Shown here: positions 8,113 through 15,901 of the stretch, in pieces
Layout of the letters: each line of letters begins with the position of its first letter
Numbering within the stretch: position 1 is the first letter of the stretch
From: an uncultured Caldilineaceae bacterium
GTDB lineage: Bacteria; Chloroflexota; Anaerolineae; Caldilineales; Caldilineaceae
Reading direction: 5' to 3'
Assembly (NCBI GenBank): GCA_951812725.1
Contig: OX638330.1
Coordinates: forward strand, 496,001-560,000
Length of the DNA: 64,000 bases
Made by a program: the position numbers and the translations under genes
The notes under the pieces: generated by a model
Told to the model about the DNA's origin: nothing
Databases searched by the model: none
The model's input: only the letters and a program-made list of their open reading frames with translations

Positions 8113-9090
8113 CTATTCCACCTCACTTGAGCGGAAGACGAACTCCACGCCCGCTTCAGGCGGAGGCTCAGGACTATTCAACGCAAATTCCTGTGCCTCA
8201 TCTACCTGCCGCTGGACCCCGTCTGCGATTTTTGTTATGAGCTTTTCATCCAAAACACCTCGCTCGCGTAACCTTTGCTCAAACTGGGTGATCGGATCGC
8301 GTTTTGACCACGCGTCGATCTCCTCCTGAGGCCTGTAGGGATTTGTATCGAAAGTCGAGTGTCCTTGCCTATAGGTCTTGCATTCGATGAGGGTGGGCCC
8401 CTCACCGGCCAAAGCACGCTCGCGCGCCTCGCGCACGGTCTCGTACACAACCATGATATCATTGCCATCAACAACGTGGCCAGGCATGTTATAGGCGCTG
8501 GCCCGGTCTGCCACATTCGCTATGGCCGATGCCTCGGCAAAGCTTGTCGACATAGCATACTGGTTGTTGACACATACCCACACGACAGGGAGATGCCAGA
8601 TTGCAGATAAGTTCAGGGCCTCATGAAACGTGCCCATTAGTGAAGCACCATCACCAAACATGGCCAGGACGATACGCCCGGTATTGGCACGCTTCTGCGT
8701 GAGCGCTGCACCGACCGCAACCGGATAGACGGCCGAAAGGACCGCCTGCACGCCGAGGTTGTTGGAAGCCGCATCTGCTACGTGAACGCTCCCACCACGA
8801 CCGCCGCAGTAACCCGTTGCCCGTCCCAAAATCTCGGCCATCAACCGCCCGGGCTCGGCGCCTTTTATGATGTCGGCCACGTGGCCGCGGTGGGTGGGGA
8901 TGATATAGTCCTTGTGGGTCAATGCCAAGGTGGCACCGACATGGGTAGCTTCCTCGCCTATTCCCGTGTGAAAGGCACCCGGTATTAGCCCTCTGTGGGT
9001 AAGCTGCTCGGCACATTGCTCGAACAAGCGGCCCAATACCATATATCGGTACATCTCTAACATCAGTTCTTCGCTTATTGTCATCGTCAC
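8113..9090 (-). CDS. 2-oxoacid/acetoin dehydrogenase E1 component, alpha subunit
   Basis: A 325-residue TPP-binding subunit of the E1 component. The diagnostic TPP/Mg motif runs from GDGASLMGTFHEALN to the VNNQYAMST segment, and GRGGSVHVAD corresponds to the phosphorylation-loop region of E1-alpha subunits. The short length, without the N-terminal extension of mitochondrial-type PDH alpha, is closest to acetoin dehydrogenase AcoA and similar compact E1 enzymes; that choice is inference. It lies between E2 (39 bases upstream) and E1-beta (2 bases downstream). Confidence 0.93.
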   Translation of the reverse strand: MTMTISEELMLEMYRYMVLGRLFEQCAEQLTHRGLIPGAFHTGIGEEATHVGATLALTHKDYIIPTHRGHVADIIKGAEPGRLMAEILGRATGYCGGRGGSVHVADAASNNLGVQAVLSAVYPVAVGAALTQKRANTGRIVLAMFGDGASLMGTFHEALNLSAIWHLPVVWVCVNNQYAMSTSFAEASAIANVADRASAYNMPGHVVDGNDIMVVYETVREARERALAGEGPTLIECKTYRQGHSTFDTNPYRPQEEIDAWSKRDPITQFEQRLRERGVLDEKLITKIADGVQRQVDEAQEFALNSPEPPPEAGVEFVFRSSEVE

Positions 9091-9129
9091 AGCTCCTTTT
9101 GGTCGCGATGCTGCGGCCAGCCTTGGTCG

Positions 9130-10344
9130 TTAGCCAAGAACGGACCGAGGATCCTCCATTAGCTCTTTGAGCCGCTGCAGGAACGCCGCCGCAGCCACCC
9201 CGTCCACCACACGGTGGTCAAAGGACACGGTGATCATAGTCACAGGATTGGTCACCGGTTGACCATCTTTCAGCACCAACTGGTCTCGCTTTGCTCCGAT
9301 GGCCAAGATACCACTCTGGGGTGGGTTAACCAGCGGGATCGACAAAGTGATGCCGAGCATGCCCACATTGGTTATCGTGAACGTCCCGCCCTCCAGGTCT
9401 TGAGGGCGCAGTCGGTTATCCATTGTGGCTCGCTGCAAACGGCCGATCTCACCGGCTAACTCTGCCAGAGAGCGCTGGTTAGCGCCCCGCACGACAGGTA
9501 CGACCAGTCCCCGGTCAGAAGCCATCGCCACACCCAAGTTGATCGTGCGGTAAAGACGAATACCTTCATCCGTCCAGGTCGCGTTCAATGTGGGGCAGCT
9601 TTCCAGCGCATGGGCGGCCAATAGTGCCAGCATGTGGGTAAAAGACAGGCGGAACCCGTGGGACGCTTCCCAGTCAGCCGAAAGCTCGTTTCTCAAGAGT
9701 TCCAGGCTAGTTAGATTCACCTCACAGGCGGCGGCAGCCTGTGGAATAGCCGCGGCCTTACTCAGGTGTGAGGCCATAGCACGCTGTAATGGCGTAGGCT
9801 TAATCAGCTCGAATTCAGCGTCACCAGCAGCTTCTGGCCCGTCTGTGCCCATTGCCGTGCTGCGGGCATCAGCGTACGCCCTTACGTCCCCCTCGCGTAT
9901 TCGCTTCTGCCCAATATGCTTTTGCACATCCTCCAAGTCAATACCGAGTTCGCGTGCCAGGCGCTTGGCCACGGGGGAAGCAGCCACTGCCACCGGATCT
10001 CTAGAGGTGACAGTATCTCCAGAGGTGACAGTAATGTCCTGGGGAGAGCTGACTGCTCGTTGCTCCTTGGGCGGCTGCAACGCCTCGGCCTCGGGGATGG
10101 CGTCGCCGGGGGAGCCGATCCACGCGACAGCGGCGCCAACAAGGACAGTCGCGTCGATAGGTACCAGCACTTTCAGGAGTGTCCCGGTCTCCTCTGCTTG
10201 CACCTCGACGGAGGCTTTGTCGGTTTCCACAACGAAGAGCGCTTGACCGGCGGCAACCGCATTGCCTTCTTCGCAAAGCCACTCTGCGATGCGGCCCTCC
10301 TCCATTTCGTATGTAAGCTTGGGCAGAATGACTTGAGTAGCCAC
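9130..10344 (-). CDS. dihydrolipoamide acyltransferase (E2) of a 2-oxoacid/acetoin dehydrogenase complex
   Basis: A 404-residue E2 core subunit that accepts the acyl group from E1 on a lipoyl arm and transfers it to CoA. From the start chosen here: one lipoyl domain (1-80) with the modified Lys43 in VETDKASVEV, an E1/E3-binding domain around PVAKRLARELG (about 135-170), and the acetyltransferase domain (about 190-404) with catalytic His377 and Asp381 in DHRVVDG. The frame is open for 16 more codons, but the GTG at 10344 follows aggaggt directly and begins at the lipoyl domain, so I prefer it. E2 is the first gene of the operon, ahead of both E1 genes, which is not the usual order. No E3 gene is present in the window. 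Confidence 0.92.
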   Translation of the reverse strand: MATQVILPKLTYEMEEGRIAEWLCEEGNAVAAGQALFVVETDKASVEVQAEETGTLLKVLVPIDATVLVGAAVAWIGSPGDAIPEAEALQPPKEQRAVSSPQDITVTSGDTVTSRDPVAVAASPVAKRLARELGIDLEDVQKHIGQKRIREGDVRAYADARSTAMGTDGPEAAGDAEFELIKPTPLQRAMASHLSKAAAIPQAAAACEVNLTSLELLRNELSADWEASHGFRLSFTHMLALLAAHALESCPTLNATWTDEGIRLYRTINLGVAMASDRGLVVPVVRGANQRSLAELAGEIGRLQRATMDNRLRPQDLEGGTFTITNVGMLGITLSIPLVNPPQSGILAIGAKRDQLVLKDGQPVTNPVTMITVSFDHRVVDGVAAAAFLQRLKELMEDPRSVLG

Positions 10345-11097
10345 AGTACCTCCTGATCCCCCGACGCGCAGCCGCTGCGCTTTCAAATCCAATTACTACT
10401 AGATCCTAGACTTGCGAGTAGTCAAACAGGTGAAAATCAGAGCACGAGGCATTTGCATCTTGAAATGGGGCGTCTTCTCGATAATTGCCCAATTTACTTG
10501 TGAAGTGACTGCAAAACCCACCTTTGAAGGTGTTTGCTGCAGCGACCACTTATCATAATATAATTTTGTGTTCTGTCAAGCTCGGCTGGATCTGTTTCGC
10601 CCATTGCCATAACGTGGTTTGGTCAGGGACCGCGTGGAAATATTCCCGACGAAACTGGCGTAGCACCAAACTGTAGCTACAATAGTGCTGATAACCAGAA
10701 AACCGAGGACTGCAGCAAGTAATGTGCAACCAAGTTTACATTTGCCAATGTGTGTGCGGAATCGGTTTTTGGAAAAAGTGCCGCATAACGAGTTAAGGGA
10801 TTCAGGTGGCGGTGCGACACGAAGTCGCTTACATATTTGTTACACTTGAAAATCAGGAAGTAACCCAATGTTCTGCCATTGGTATCCTGCCAGTCTGAAA
10901 AAAGAGCGACTGGGACAATTGTAGCCTCATCCGAACAGGATGGCAATCAAATCGTGAGAGGCGGTTGTGACTGCTAGCGTCAGAGCGGTCGGGAGCTTGG
11001 ATAGGGTGGTATGGTGAACTAACGTGAACTGTTGATAAACGTCGTCAGAATCGACAAGCCAAAGGCGCTGACAGGCTTGAGCCAAAAGGCAAGTGGG
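10345..11097. other. regulatory leader of the dehydrogenase operon and gene-free flank
   Basis: No gene is convincing here; the frames longer than 60 codons have no family features. On the minus strand there is a strong promoter (10552-10579) about 200 bases before the E2 start. Between promoter and gene lies an imperfect palindrome at about 10511-10537 (gcaaa...acctttgaaggt...tttgc), placed where an operator or attenuator would act. From 10600 to 11097, up to the IS1-like element, I see nothing recognisable. Confidence 0.55.
10552..10579 (-). promoter_or_regulatory. sigma-70-type promoter for the E2-E1alpha-E1beta operon
   Basis: On the minus strand TTGACA (10579-10574) is followed after 16 bases by TATGAT (10557-10552): a perfect -35 and a 5/6 -10. 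Transcription would start near 10545, giving a leader of roughly 200 bases before the GTG of the E2 gene. Confidence 0.7.
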
Positions 11098-11126
11098 GTC
11101 AACCCCGAAAGAACTGCGGGAAATTG
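11098..11126 (+). repeat. left terminal inverted repeat of the IS1-like element
   Basis: 29-bp repeat pairing with 12696-12724 (25/29). It begins ggtcaacccc and ends gggaaatt. Confidence 0.75.
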
Positions 11127-11245
11127 CCAAGTGAAACTAAGAGAGGCATAACAACTCTGTACTCAATAGGTGGAGGAAAGTTATGCTGGCAAGCTGGCCT
11201 GTTCTGTTAATGCACGATTTAGTTGGGATCGGGTTGTTGTTGTAG

Positions 11246-12586
11246 ATGCTCGAGATCTGGCAGCAGTGGAAAGCTGTGTGGAGCTTTGAGCCCCGTTGGT
11301 CGCGAGAGTTGGCCCGCCAGCGACGACGAGAAGCGCTGGCCGAGAGCCGGGCACTGCCAGACTTGGCGCGACGACCGGTGTGTGCCGAGTGCCGGGCAGA
11401 GCCAGAGAAAAAAGAAGTGCCCCCAAGCCCGCCGCCCCGCTGGCCCGGCTCGAAGCGTGGCCGGCGGCAGGTCGTCAAGCCCACCTGGCAATATTGTGAC
11501 GATCCGGACTGCCGGTACTATGGCTGGCCAGGCTTAGGCAATCTGAGAGCTAATGGCTATCCAAATGGGGGACGCTGGCGGCAGTGGCACTGCCAGGCCT
11601 GTCGTCAGTTCTTTATCGAAACTCGAGGCACGCCACTGTATCGGCGTTCGGTTGCCCCCAACCTGGTCCATCAAGTCCTAACCGGCTTGGCCGAAGGGCT
11701 CAGTCTTGAGGCGACGGCCCGCTTATTCGAGCTCGAGCCGGAGACAGTAGCCCAGTGGCTGACCCTGGCTGCTAACCACTTTCAAGCCCTGTCAGCCTAT
11801 TTGAGCCAGAACCTGGAGCTAGAGCAGGTTCAGTTGGATGATTTGTATGTCAAATTACGCCTTGTTCAAAGCAGTGACCGGACTAGCGTCCGCTGGCTGT
11901 ACAACGCCATCGATCCGGTCAGTAAGTTTTGGCTGACTTTTCGTCTGGGTGAGCGCGGGCTAGGCACGGTACAGTCCTTGGTCCATCAGCTGGTTCAGCA
12001 GCTGGCTCCTGGGGTGATCCCCTTGTTTCTGTCCGATGGGGAACGCAGCTTCGAGACTAGCCTACTGAGCCACTATGGGCAGTGGGGGCAGGTGGCAGAC
12101 AGTCGAGGGCAATCTCGTCGGCGCTGGCTGGGGCTAGCCGAGTTTGCCTACGTCCAGGTTGTCAAGCCGCGCCTAAGACGGCGTTTGGTCAGCGTCAAGC
12201 ACCGTTTGGTTAGGGGTCAGCTCAAACCGATCAAGGCCAAGCTGGCTGAGCACGGCTGGTCCATCAACACCGCCTTCATCGAACGCTGCAATCTGACCTT
12301 GCGTCAGCATGTGCCAGCCTTAAGGCGGCGAGTGCTGGCCCTAGCTCGCAGCCAGGCTGGTCTCCAACACCAACTCACTCTGGTTCAGCTCTATTACAAC
12401 CTGTGCCTACCCCATCAAGGATTGCCTCAAGCCGGGCGGGAGGAGCGAGTTCGACCTCAGGCACAGACCCCAGCCATGGCTCTGGGTTTGACCGATCAGC
12501 TCTGGCGCTTGGAAGAGTTGTTGTTGATCCGCGTCCCCCCATGGCCACCGGCCAGCCTGGCCTGCTCCAGCCTGCCTCGGAGCTGA
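11246..12586 (+). CDS. IS1-like DDE transposase with N-terminal zinc ribbon
   Basis: A 446-residue transposase. The N-terminal third has paired cysteines (CAEC, the YCDDPDC segment and CQAC before RQFFIETRGTP) forming a zinc ribbon, followed by a helix-turn-helix region around residues 145-175. The catalytic triad is best assigned to Asp198 or Asp199 (QLDDLYVK), Asp264 (LSDGERSF) and Glu346 in IERCNLTLR, the last closely resembling the IERENLTLR block of IS1 transposases. It is a single uninterrupted frame, unlike classical IS1, which needs a programmed frameshift, and is about twice as long as classical IS1 InsAB. An in-frame TAG immediately precedes the ATG. It sits inside 29-bp inverted repeats and is probably functional. 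Confidence 0.85.
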   Translation: MLEIWQQWKAVWSFEPRWSRELARQRRREALAESRALPDLARRPVCAECRAEPEKKEVPPSPPPRWPGSKRGRRQVVKPTWQYCDDPDCRYYGWPGLGNLRANGYPNGGRWRQWHCQACRQFFIETRGTPLYRRSVAPNLVHQVLTGLAEGLSLEATARLFELEPETVAQWLTLAANHFQALSAYLSQNLELEQVQLDDLYVKLRLVQSSDRTSVRWLYNAIDPVSKFWLTFRLGERGLGTVQSLVHQLVQQLAPGVIPLFLSDGERSFETSLLSHYGQWGQVADSRGQSRRRWLGLAEFAYVQVVKPRLRRRLVSVKHRLVRGQLKPIKAKLAEHGWSINTAFIERCNLTLRQHVPALRRRVLALARSQAGLQHQLTLVQLYYNLCLPHQGLPQAGREERVRPQAQTPAMALGLTDQLWRLEELLLIRVPPWPPASLACSSLPRS

Positions 12587-12695
12587 CAATCGAGCCAAAG
12601 CGCCCCAGAAACCAGACCCCCGCGCGTGTCATATGGACCAAAGCTGTCATTTTTGGCCGAAAATGGCCCCTTTTCGTCGCTGCAGCTCCTATCTG

Positions 12696-12724
12696 AATTC
12701 CCCGCAGTTCCTTCAGGGTCGACC
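12696..12724 (-). repeat. right terminal inverted repeat of the IS1-like element
   Basis: Reverse complement matches 11098-11126 at 25 of 29 positions; lies 109 bases after the transposase stop codon. Confidence 0.75.
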
Positions 12725-13589
12725 GCCAGGGCAATTGCATCAAAAACCGTGATATAATAGCCCTGTACCGAAATACGAATAGGCACTGCTGAGAGCGTAT
12801 CGTCATCATGAAGCCATGACGCCCACGGGCTGGGAATCTGAAGGCGAGGGAGGACCCTTGCAAGACTGTAAACTGCGTATAATCTGTCTACCCATAGCCC
12901 AACAGAGACAGCGAGGGAACGTGCGCGAAGGCAAACGCAAAAGTCCATATATAGTATAGGAAAACTGCCCGCTTCTGCCCGGCTTAAACCGACCTGAAGC
13001 GTCCGGACACGACACCCTGCCCCCCAGCCGCCAGCGGACCGACTTGAGTCCGGCGTCTGCGAAAGTCGTGGATGCGTGTCGTGGAGAGGCTGCCAGAACC
13101 AGGAATCGACGCCGGAAACGGAAAAACCGATGCAAAAGCGTAACGACAACAATTGCCAGAAAAAAATATCGCCCGCTTTGACCCGGCTTATACCTACTTG
13201 ACCCGACATTTGACGTCCAAACACGCCCCACCATGTCAGAGATTGCACAACTCTTGTACAACACACATGAGCGGTTCAACGGACCCGCCAGCGCTGAGGA
13301 GGCCCCAATCACAGCCCATCACAATAACTGCATGAATTGCAGTTCAGACAACCCGAAAACGCTCATTAACGCTCGTAAACGCTCATGAACTCTCGTCTAA
13401 CGCTCATACGAGACAACCTGCATCGGCAAGGCCCCGGTCACAGCCCATCAGGAAAATCTCATGAACTGCAGCTCAGACAACCCGAAAACGCTTATAAACG
13501 CTCGTAAACGCTCATGAACTCTCGTCCAACACACAGATGAGAATGCCTGTGTCCCACCATCAAGATGAATCTGATTAGAACGGTCCACG
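12725..13589. other. gene-poor mobile-DNA scar with diverged repeats
   Basis: No gene of recognisable family is present. An extended -10 box (TGATATAAT, 12750-12758) without a good -35 lies just outside the IS1-like element. A diverged direct repeat pair starts gcccgctt near 12966 and 13170. A short ATG frame (13233-13388, 51 codons) runs into the first copy of a 129-bp duplication (13301-13530). The region ends in the decayed ISAs1-family transposase. Confidence 0.5.
13301..13530. repeat. 129-bp tandem duplication containing decamer micro-repeats
   Basis: About 101 bases at 13301-13401 recur at 13430-13530, with a 129-bp period (a multiple of three). Both copies end in an array of roughly 10-base units of the form aacgctcRt. 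In one frame both copies hold an 18-codon reading frame, ATG to TGA (13332-13388 and 13461-13517), reading MNCSSDNPKTLINARKRS; the four differences within it are all synonymous third-base changes. Whether anything is translated is unknown. Confidence 0.6.
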
Positions 13590-13919
13590 ATGAATGAAAT
13601 GCCCGCATCAGCCCCCAAGGCATTTGCATCTGATGTGAATTCCTTCTTTTCCTCCGATGCCAAACTGCTCCTGACTTCCACCCTCAGCCACCGGAGCACC
13701 GAGAATTCAGTCTACTGGCTCTTGGATGGGGACGACAGTCGCATCTGTCAGGTCCATGCGCAGCACAACTTGGCCGTCTTGCGCCGCATGGCTTTCAACC
13801 TCTTACGCAGAGAGAACAGCGCCCAAATCGATATTGCTGCCAAACGGGAACGAGCCGGTTGGAAAACCGGCTATCTCCTGAAAATTCTCTCCCAACAAGA
13901 TGCGATTGCCCTGCACTGA
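13590..13919 (+). pseudogene. C-terminal remnant of an ISAs1-family transposase
   Basis: The last ~75 codons match the C-terminus of ISAs1-family (DDE) transposases: a degraded catalytic block LSHRSTENSVYWLLD (normally HWxIEN...), then GDDSRI, HAQHNLAVLRRMAFNLL, KRERAGW and YLLKIL. Several residues expected between the WLLD and DDSRI blocks are deleted and the tryptophan of the HW pair is Arg. The N-terminal two-thirds is missing. It is therefore a dead fragment; the first 20-30 codons of the frame are unrelated sequence. It lies directly upstream of the ABC exporter gene. Confidence 0.8.
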
Positions 13920-14007
13920 CCACTGCAGTCCCCCCTTGACGCACATGTTACAATCCACTCCTGCCGCCCCGCCCATCTTCGAAAATGGCCGACTCCGGGA
14001 GAATCCG

Positions 14008-15819
14008 ATGTCCTCGTCAGTCAATGCCGAAGTGCCGAAAACTTCCTTTCCCCTCATCAAAGAGGAGCTCAGAAAGCAAATCCCCAGGATTACCCTTCTC
14101 GTCGCCCTCTCGCTCATCGGCACGGGAATCGGACTAGTACAGCCCCTTCTCTTCAAAATGCTCCTCGACACCGCCATACCCGCAGCTGATGTGAGGCTGA
14201 TCGGCCTCCTCCTCGTTGGCATGGTCACTGTGCCCGTGCTCAGCGCCGGCTTTAGCTCCGCCAACCACTACCTGCGCGTCTACATCGGCGAAGGCGTTGC
14301 CCGGCGCCTGCGCCAGGACCTGTTCGACCACCTGATGTTCGTCCGCCTTGCCGACCTGGAGCAGTTCAAGACTGGAGAACACATCTATCGACTCACCCGC
14401 AGCTGCGGCCTGCTCGGCGAGGTCTTCGTCGGACAACATCTGCTGCCGCTGGCCATGAACGCCATCCTCCTTGTAGGCACGTTGACTGCCATGACCTGGC
14501 TGGACTGGCGCCTTACCCTTTTGGCCCTGCTCGCCTTCCCCCTCTCTTTCCTCCTGACGCGCAAAACGCGTAACTACACACGAAACCTCTACCGCGACCT
14601 GTCCAATACATTGGAATCCGGCGAGAGCTATCTGAACGAGTTCTTCCCCGGCCTGCGCACTGTCCGCGCCTTCAACGCCGAAGCCTCTGAGAAAGCCCGC
14701 TGGCGAGAATGGCTCACGGCCCACCGCCGTATCAAAGCCACAGTGTCAGCCTTCCATGAACTGGTTCGCATAGTATTGCCGGAATCCATCAACTACGTGG
14801 TTGCGGGCCTCATCTTCGCTTACGGCGCCTTCGAAATCATCCAGGGCAGACTGACCGTGGGCAGTCTCGTTGCCTTCGTCGCCTATCTGCCCCGCGCCTA
14901 CACAGTGCTGCAGACGCTACTGGGCACCCAAGTCAACCTGCAAGAGGCCCGCGTCAATGCCGAAAAGGTAGACGCCCTCTTTGCTCTCGCCCGCGAACCG
15001 TCCGGTGATAGGGTCCTGCCCTCCGACGCTGCATCAGAGGAGCGTCGCACCGAAAGCGTTTCACAGGCCCCAGGTGTCGCTTTGGCCTTCCACGACGTCT
15101 CCTTCGACTACGGTCGCGGCGACTTCGGCGCCCGCGAACTCACCTTCCGCGCCGAACCGGGCGAATTCCTCGCAATCGTCGGCCCGAGCGGCGGCGGCAA
15201 GTCCACCATCATCGACCTGATCATGGGCTTCTACACCCCCCAGTCCGGCACGATTACCATAGACGGGATCGACCTGCGTCATCTCTCTCTGGCGTCGCTT
15301 CGCAGCCAGATCGGTCTCGTTCCCCAGGACCTCTTCCTCTGGAACGACAGCATTGACCGCAACATCAACTATCCGGCCCGCGATCACCCTGTCGGTAATA
15401 GCGCAAAGGCTGCCCGCGCCGCGCAGATCGATGAATTCATCACCGGCCTGCCCGACGGCTACCGCACCGTCGTCGGCGAACGCGGCCTGACGCTCTCCCG
15501 CGGCGAACGCCAGCGCCTTGCCATCGCCCGCGCCCTCCAGCAGCACCCCAGGCTCCTCCTCCTGGATGAAGCCACCTCCGCACTCGACGCCCTGACCGAG
15601 CAGAAAGTGCGCACCGCCTTCGACCGGGCACGGGCCGGTCGGACTGCCATCGTCGTCGCTCATCGCCTCTCAACAATCCGCAACGCCGACAGGATCCTGG
15701 TCATCGACCAGGGCCGCATCGTTGAGACCGGCAGCCCCGATGAACTGCTCAAGCTTGGCGGTCTCTTCTCCCACCTGTACAAGGCACAATCTTTCGATCT
15801 TCCTGCGATCGCGCTATAA
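14008..15819 (+). CDS. ABC exporter, fused membrane and ATPase domains
   Basis: A 603-residue half-transporter that would dimerise to export lipids, drugs or peptides (type IV exporter, MsbA-like). Residues about 25-320 form a six-helix membrane domain; the ATPase domain follows a poorly conserved linker and has Walker A GPSGGGKST (392-400), signature LSRGERQRLAIARAL (Arg replacing the second-position Gly of LSGGQ), Walker B LLLLDEATSALD and the H-loop histidine in VVAHRLST. The frame is open to 13900, but a gggaga site precedes the ATG at 14008; 13945 is an alternative. No partner half-transporter is adjacent, so a homodimer is likely. It follows the ISAs1 remnant. Confidence 0.92.
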   Translation: MSSSVNAEVPKTSFPLIKEELRKQIPRITLLVALSLIGTGIGLVQPLLFKMLLDTAIPAADVRLIGLLLVGMVTVPVLSAGFSSANHYLRVYIGEGVARRLRQDLFDHLMFVRLADLEQFKTGEHIYRLTRSCGLLGEVFVGQHLLPLAMNAILLVGTLTAMTWLDWRLTLLALLAFPLSFLLTRKTRNYTRNLYRDLSNTLESGESYLNEFFPGLRTVRAFNAEASEKARWREWLTAHRRIKATVSAFHELVRIVLPESINYVVAGLIFAYGAFEIIQGRLTVGSLVAFVAYLPRAYTVLQTLLGTQVNLQEARVNAEKVDALFALAREPSGDRVLPSDAASEERRTESVSQAPGVALAFHDVSFDYGRGDFGARELTFRAEPGEFLAIVGPSGGGKSTIIDLIMGFYTPQSGTITIDGIDLRHLSLASLRSQIGLVPQDLFLWNDSIDRNINYPARDHPVGNSAKAARAAQIDEFITGLPDGYRTVVGERGLTLSRGERQRLAIARALQQHPRLLLLDEATSALDALTEQKVRTAFDRARAGRTAIVVAHRLSTIRNADRILVIDQGRIVETGSPDELLKLGGLFSHLYKAQSFDLPAIAL

Positions 15820-15901
15820 TCCATAGTAATCTCTGCCGCCAACGCGTCCTGAACGCGCCTCTGGCTGTCAGCTACCATTCACGCTAAGGATTCTGCCAAC
15901 G

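Larger units (their letters stand above)
11098..12724 (+). mobile_element. IS1-like insertion sequence, complete, about 1.63 kb
   Basis: Terminal inverted repeats of 29 bp frame the transposase gene: 11098-11126 on the left and 12696-12724 on the right match at 25 of 29 positions, and all four differences are transitions. Both ends share the core gaactgcggg when read inwards. The transposase frame is intact. I could not find an exact target-site duplication: the flanking octamers gcaagtgg and gccagggc agree at only 5 of 8 positions, so the insertion may be old or the outer boundary off by a few bases. Confidence 0.8.

Noticed and set aside
10677..11130. Two minus-strand frames upstream of the IS1-like element
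   Set aside because: No ribosome-binding sites, no recognisable domains, and codon use unlike the flanking genes.
11089..12737. Target-site duplication aggcaagtg / gggcaattg around the IS1-like element
   Set aside because: The two nonamers match at 7 of 9 positions but are at different distances from the inverted repeats, so they cannot be a proper duplication.
12496..13312. Minus-strand frames of 168 to 256 codons in the mobile-DNA scar
   Set aside because: They overlap each other and the IS1-like element end, have no family motifs, and show composition expected from stop-free GC-rich DNA.
13936..13956. Promoter upstream of the ABC exporter (ttgacg ... tacaat)
   Set aside because: The boxes are only about 7 bases apart, far too close for a sigma-70 promoter.
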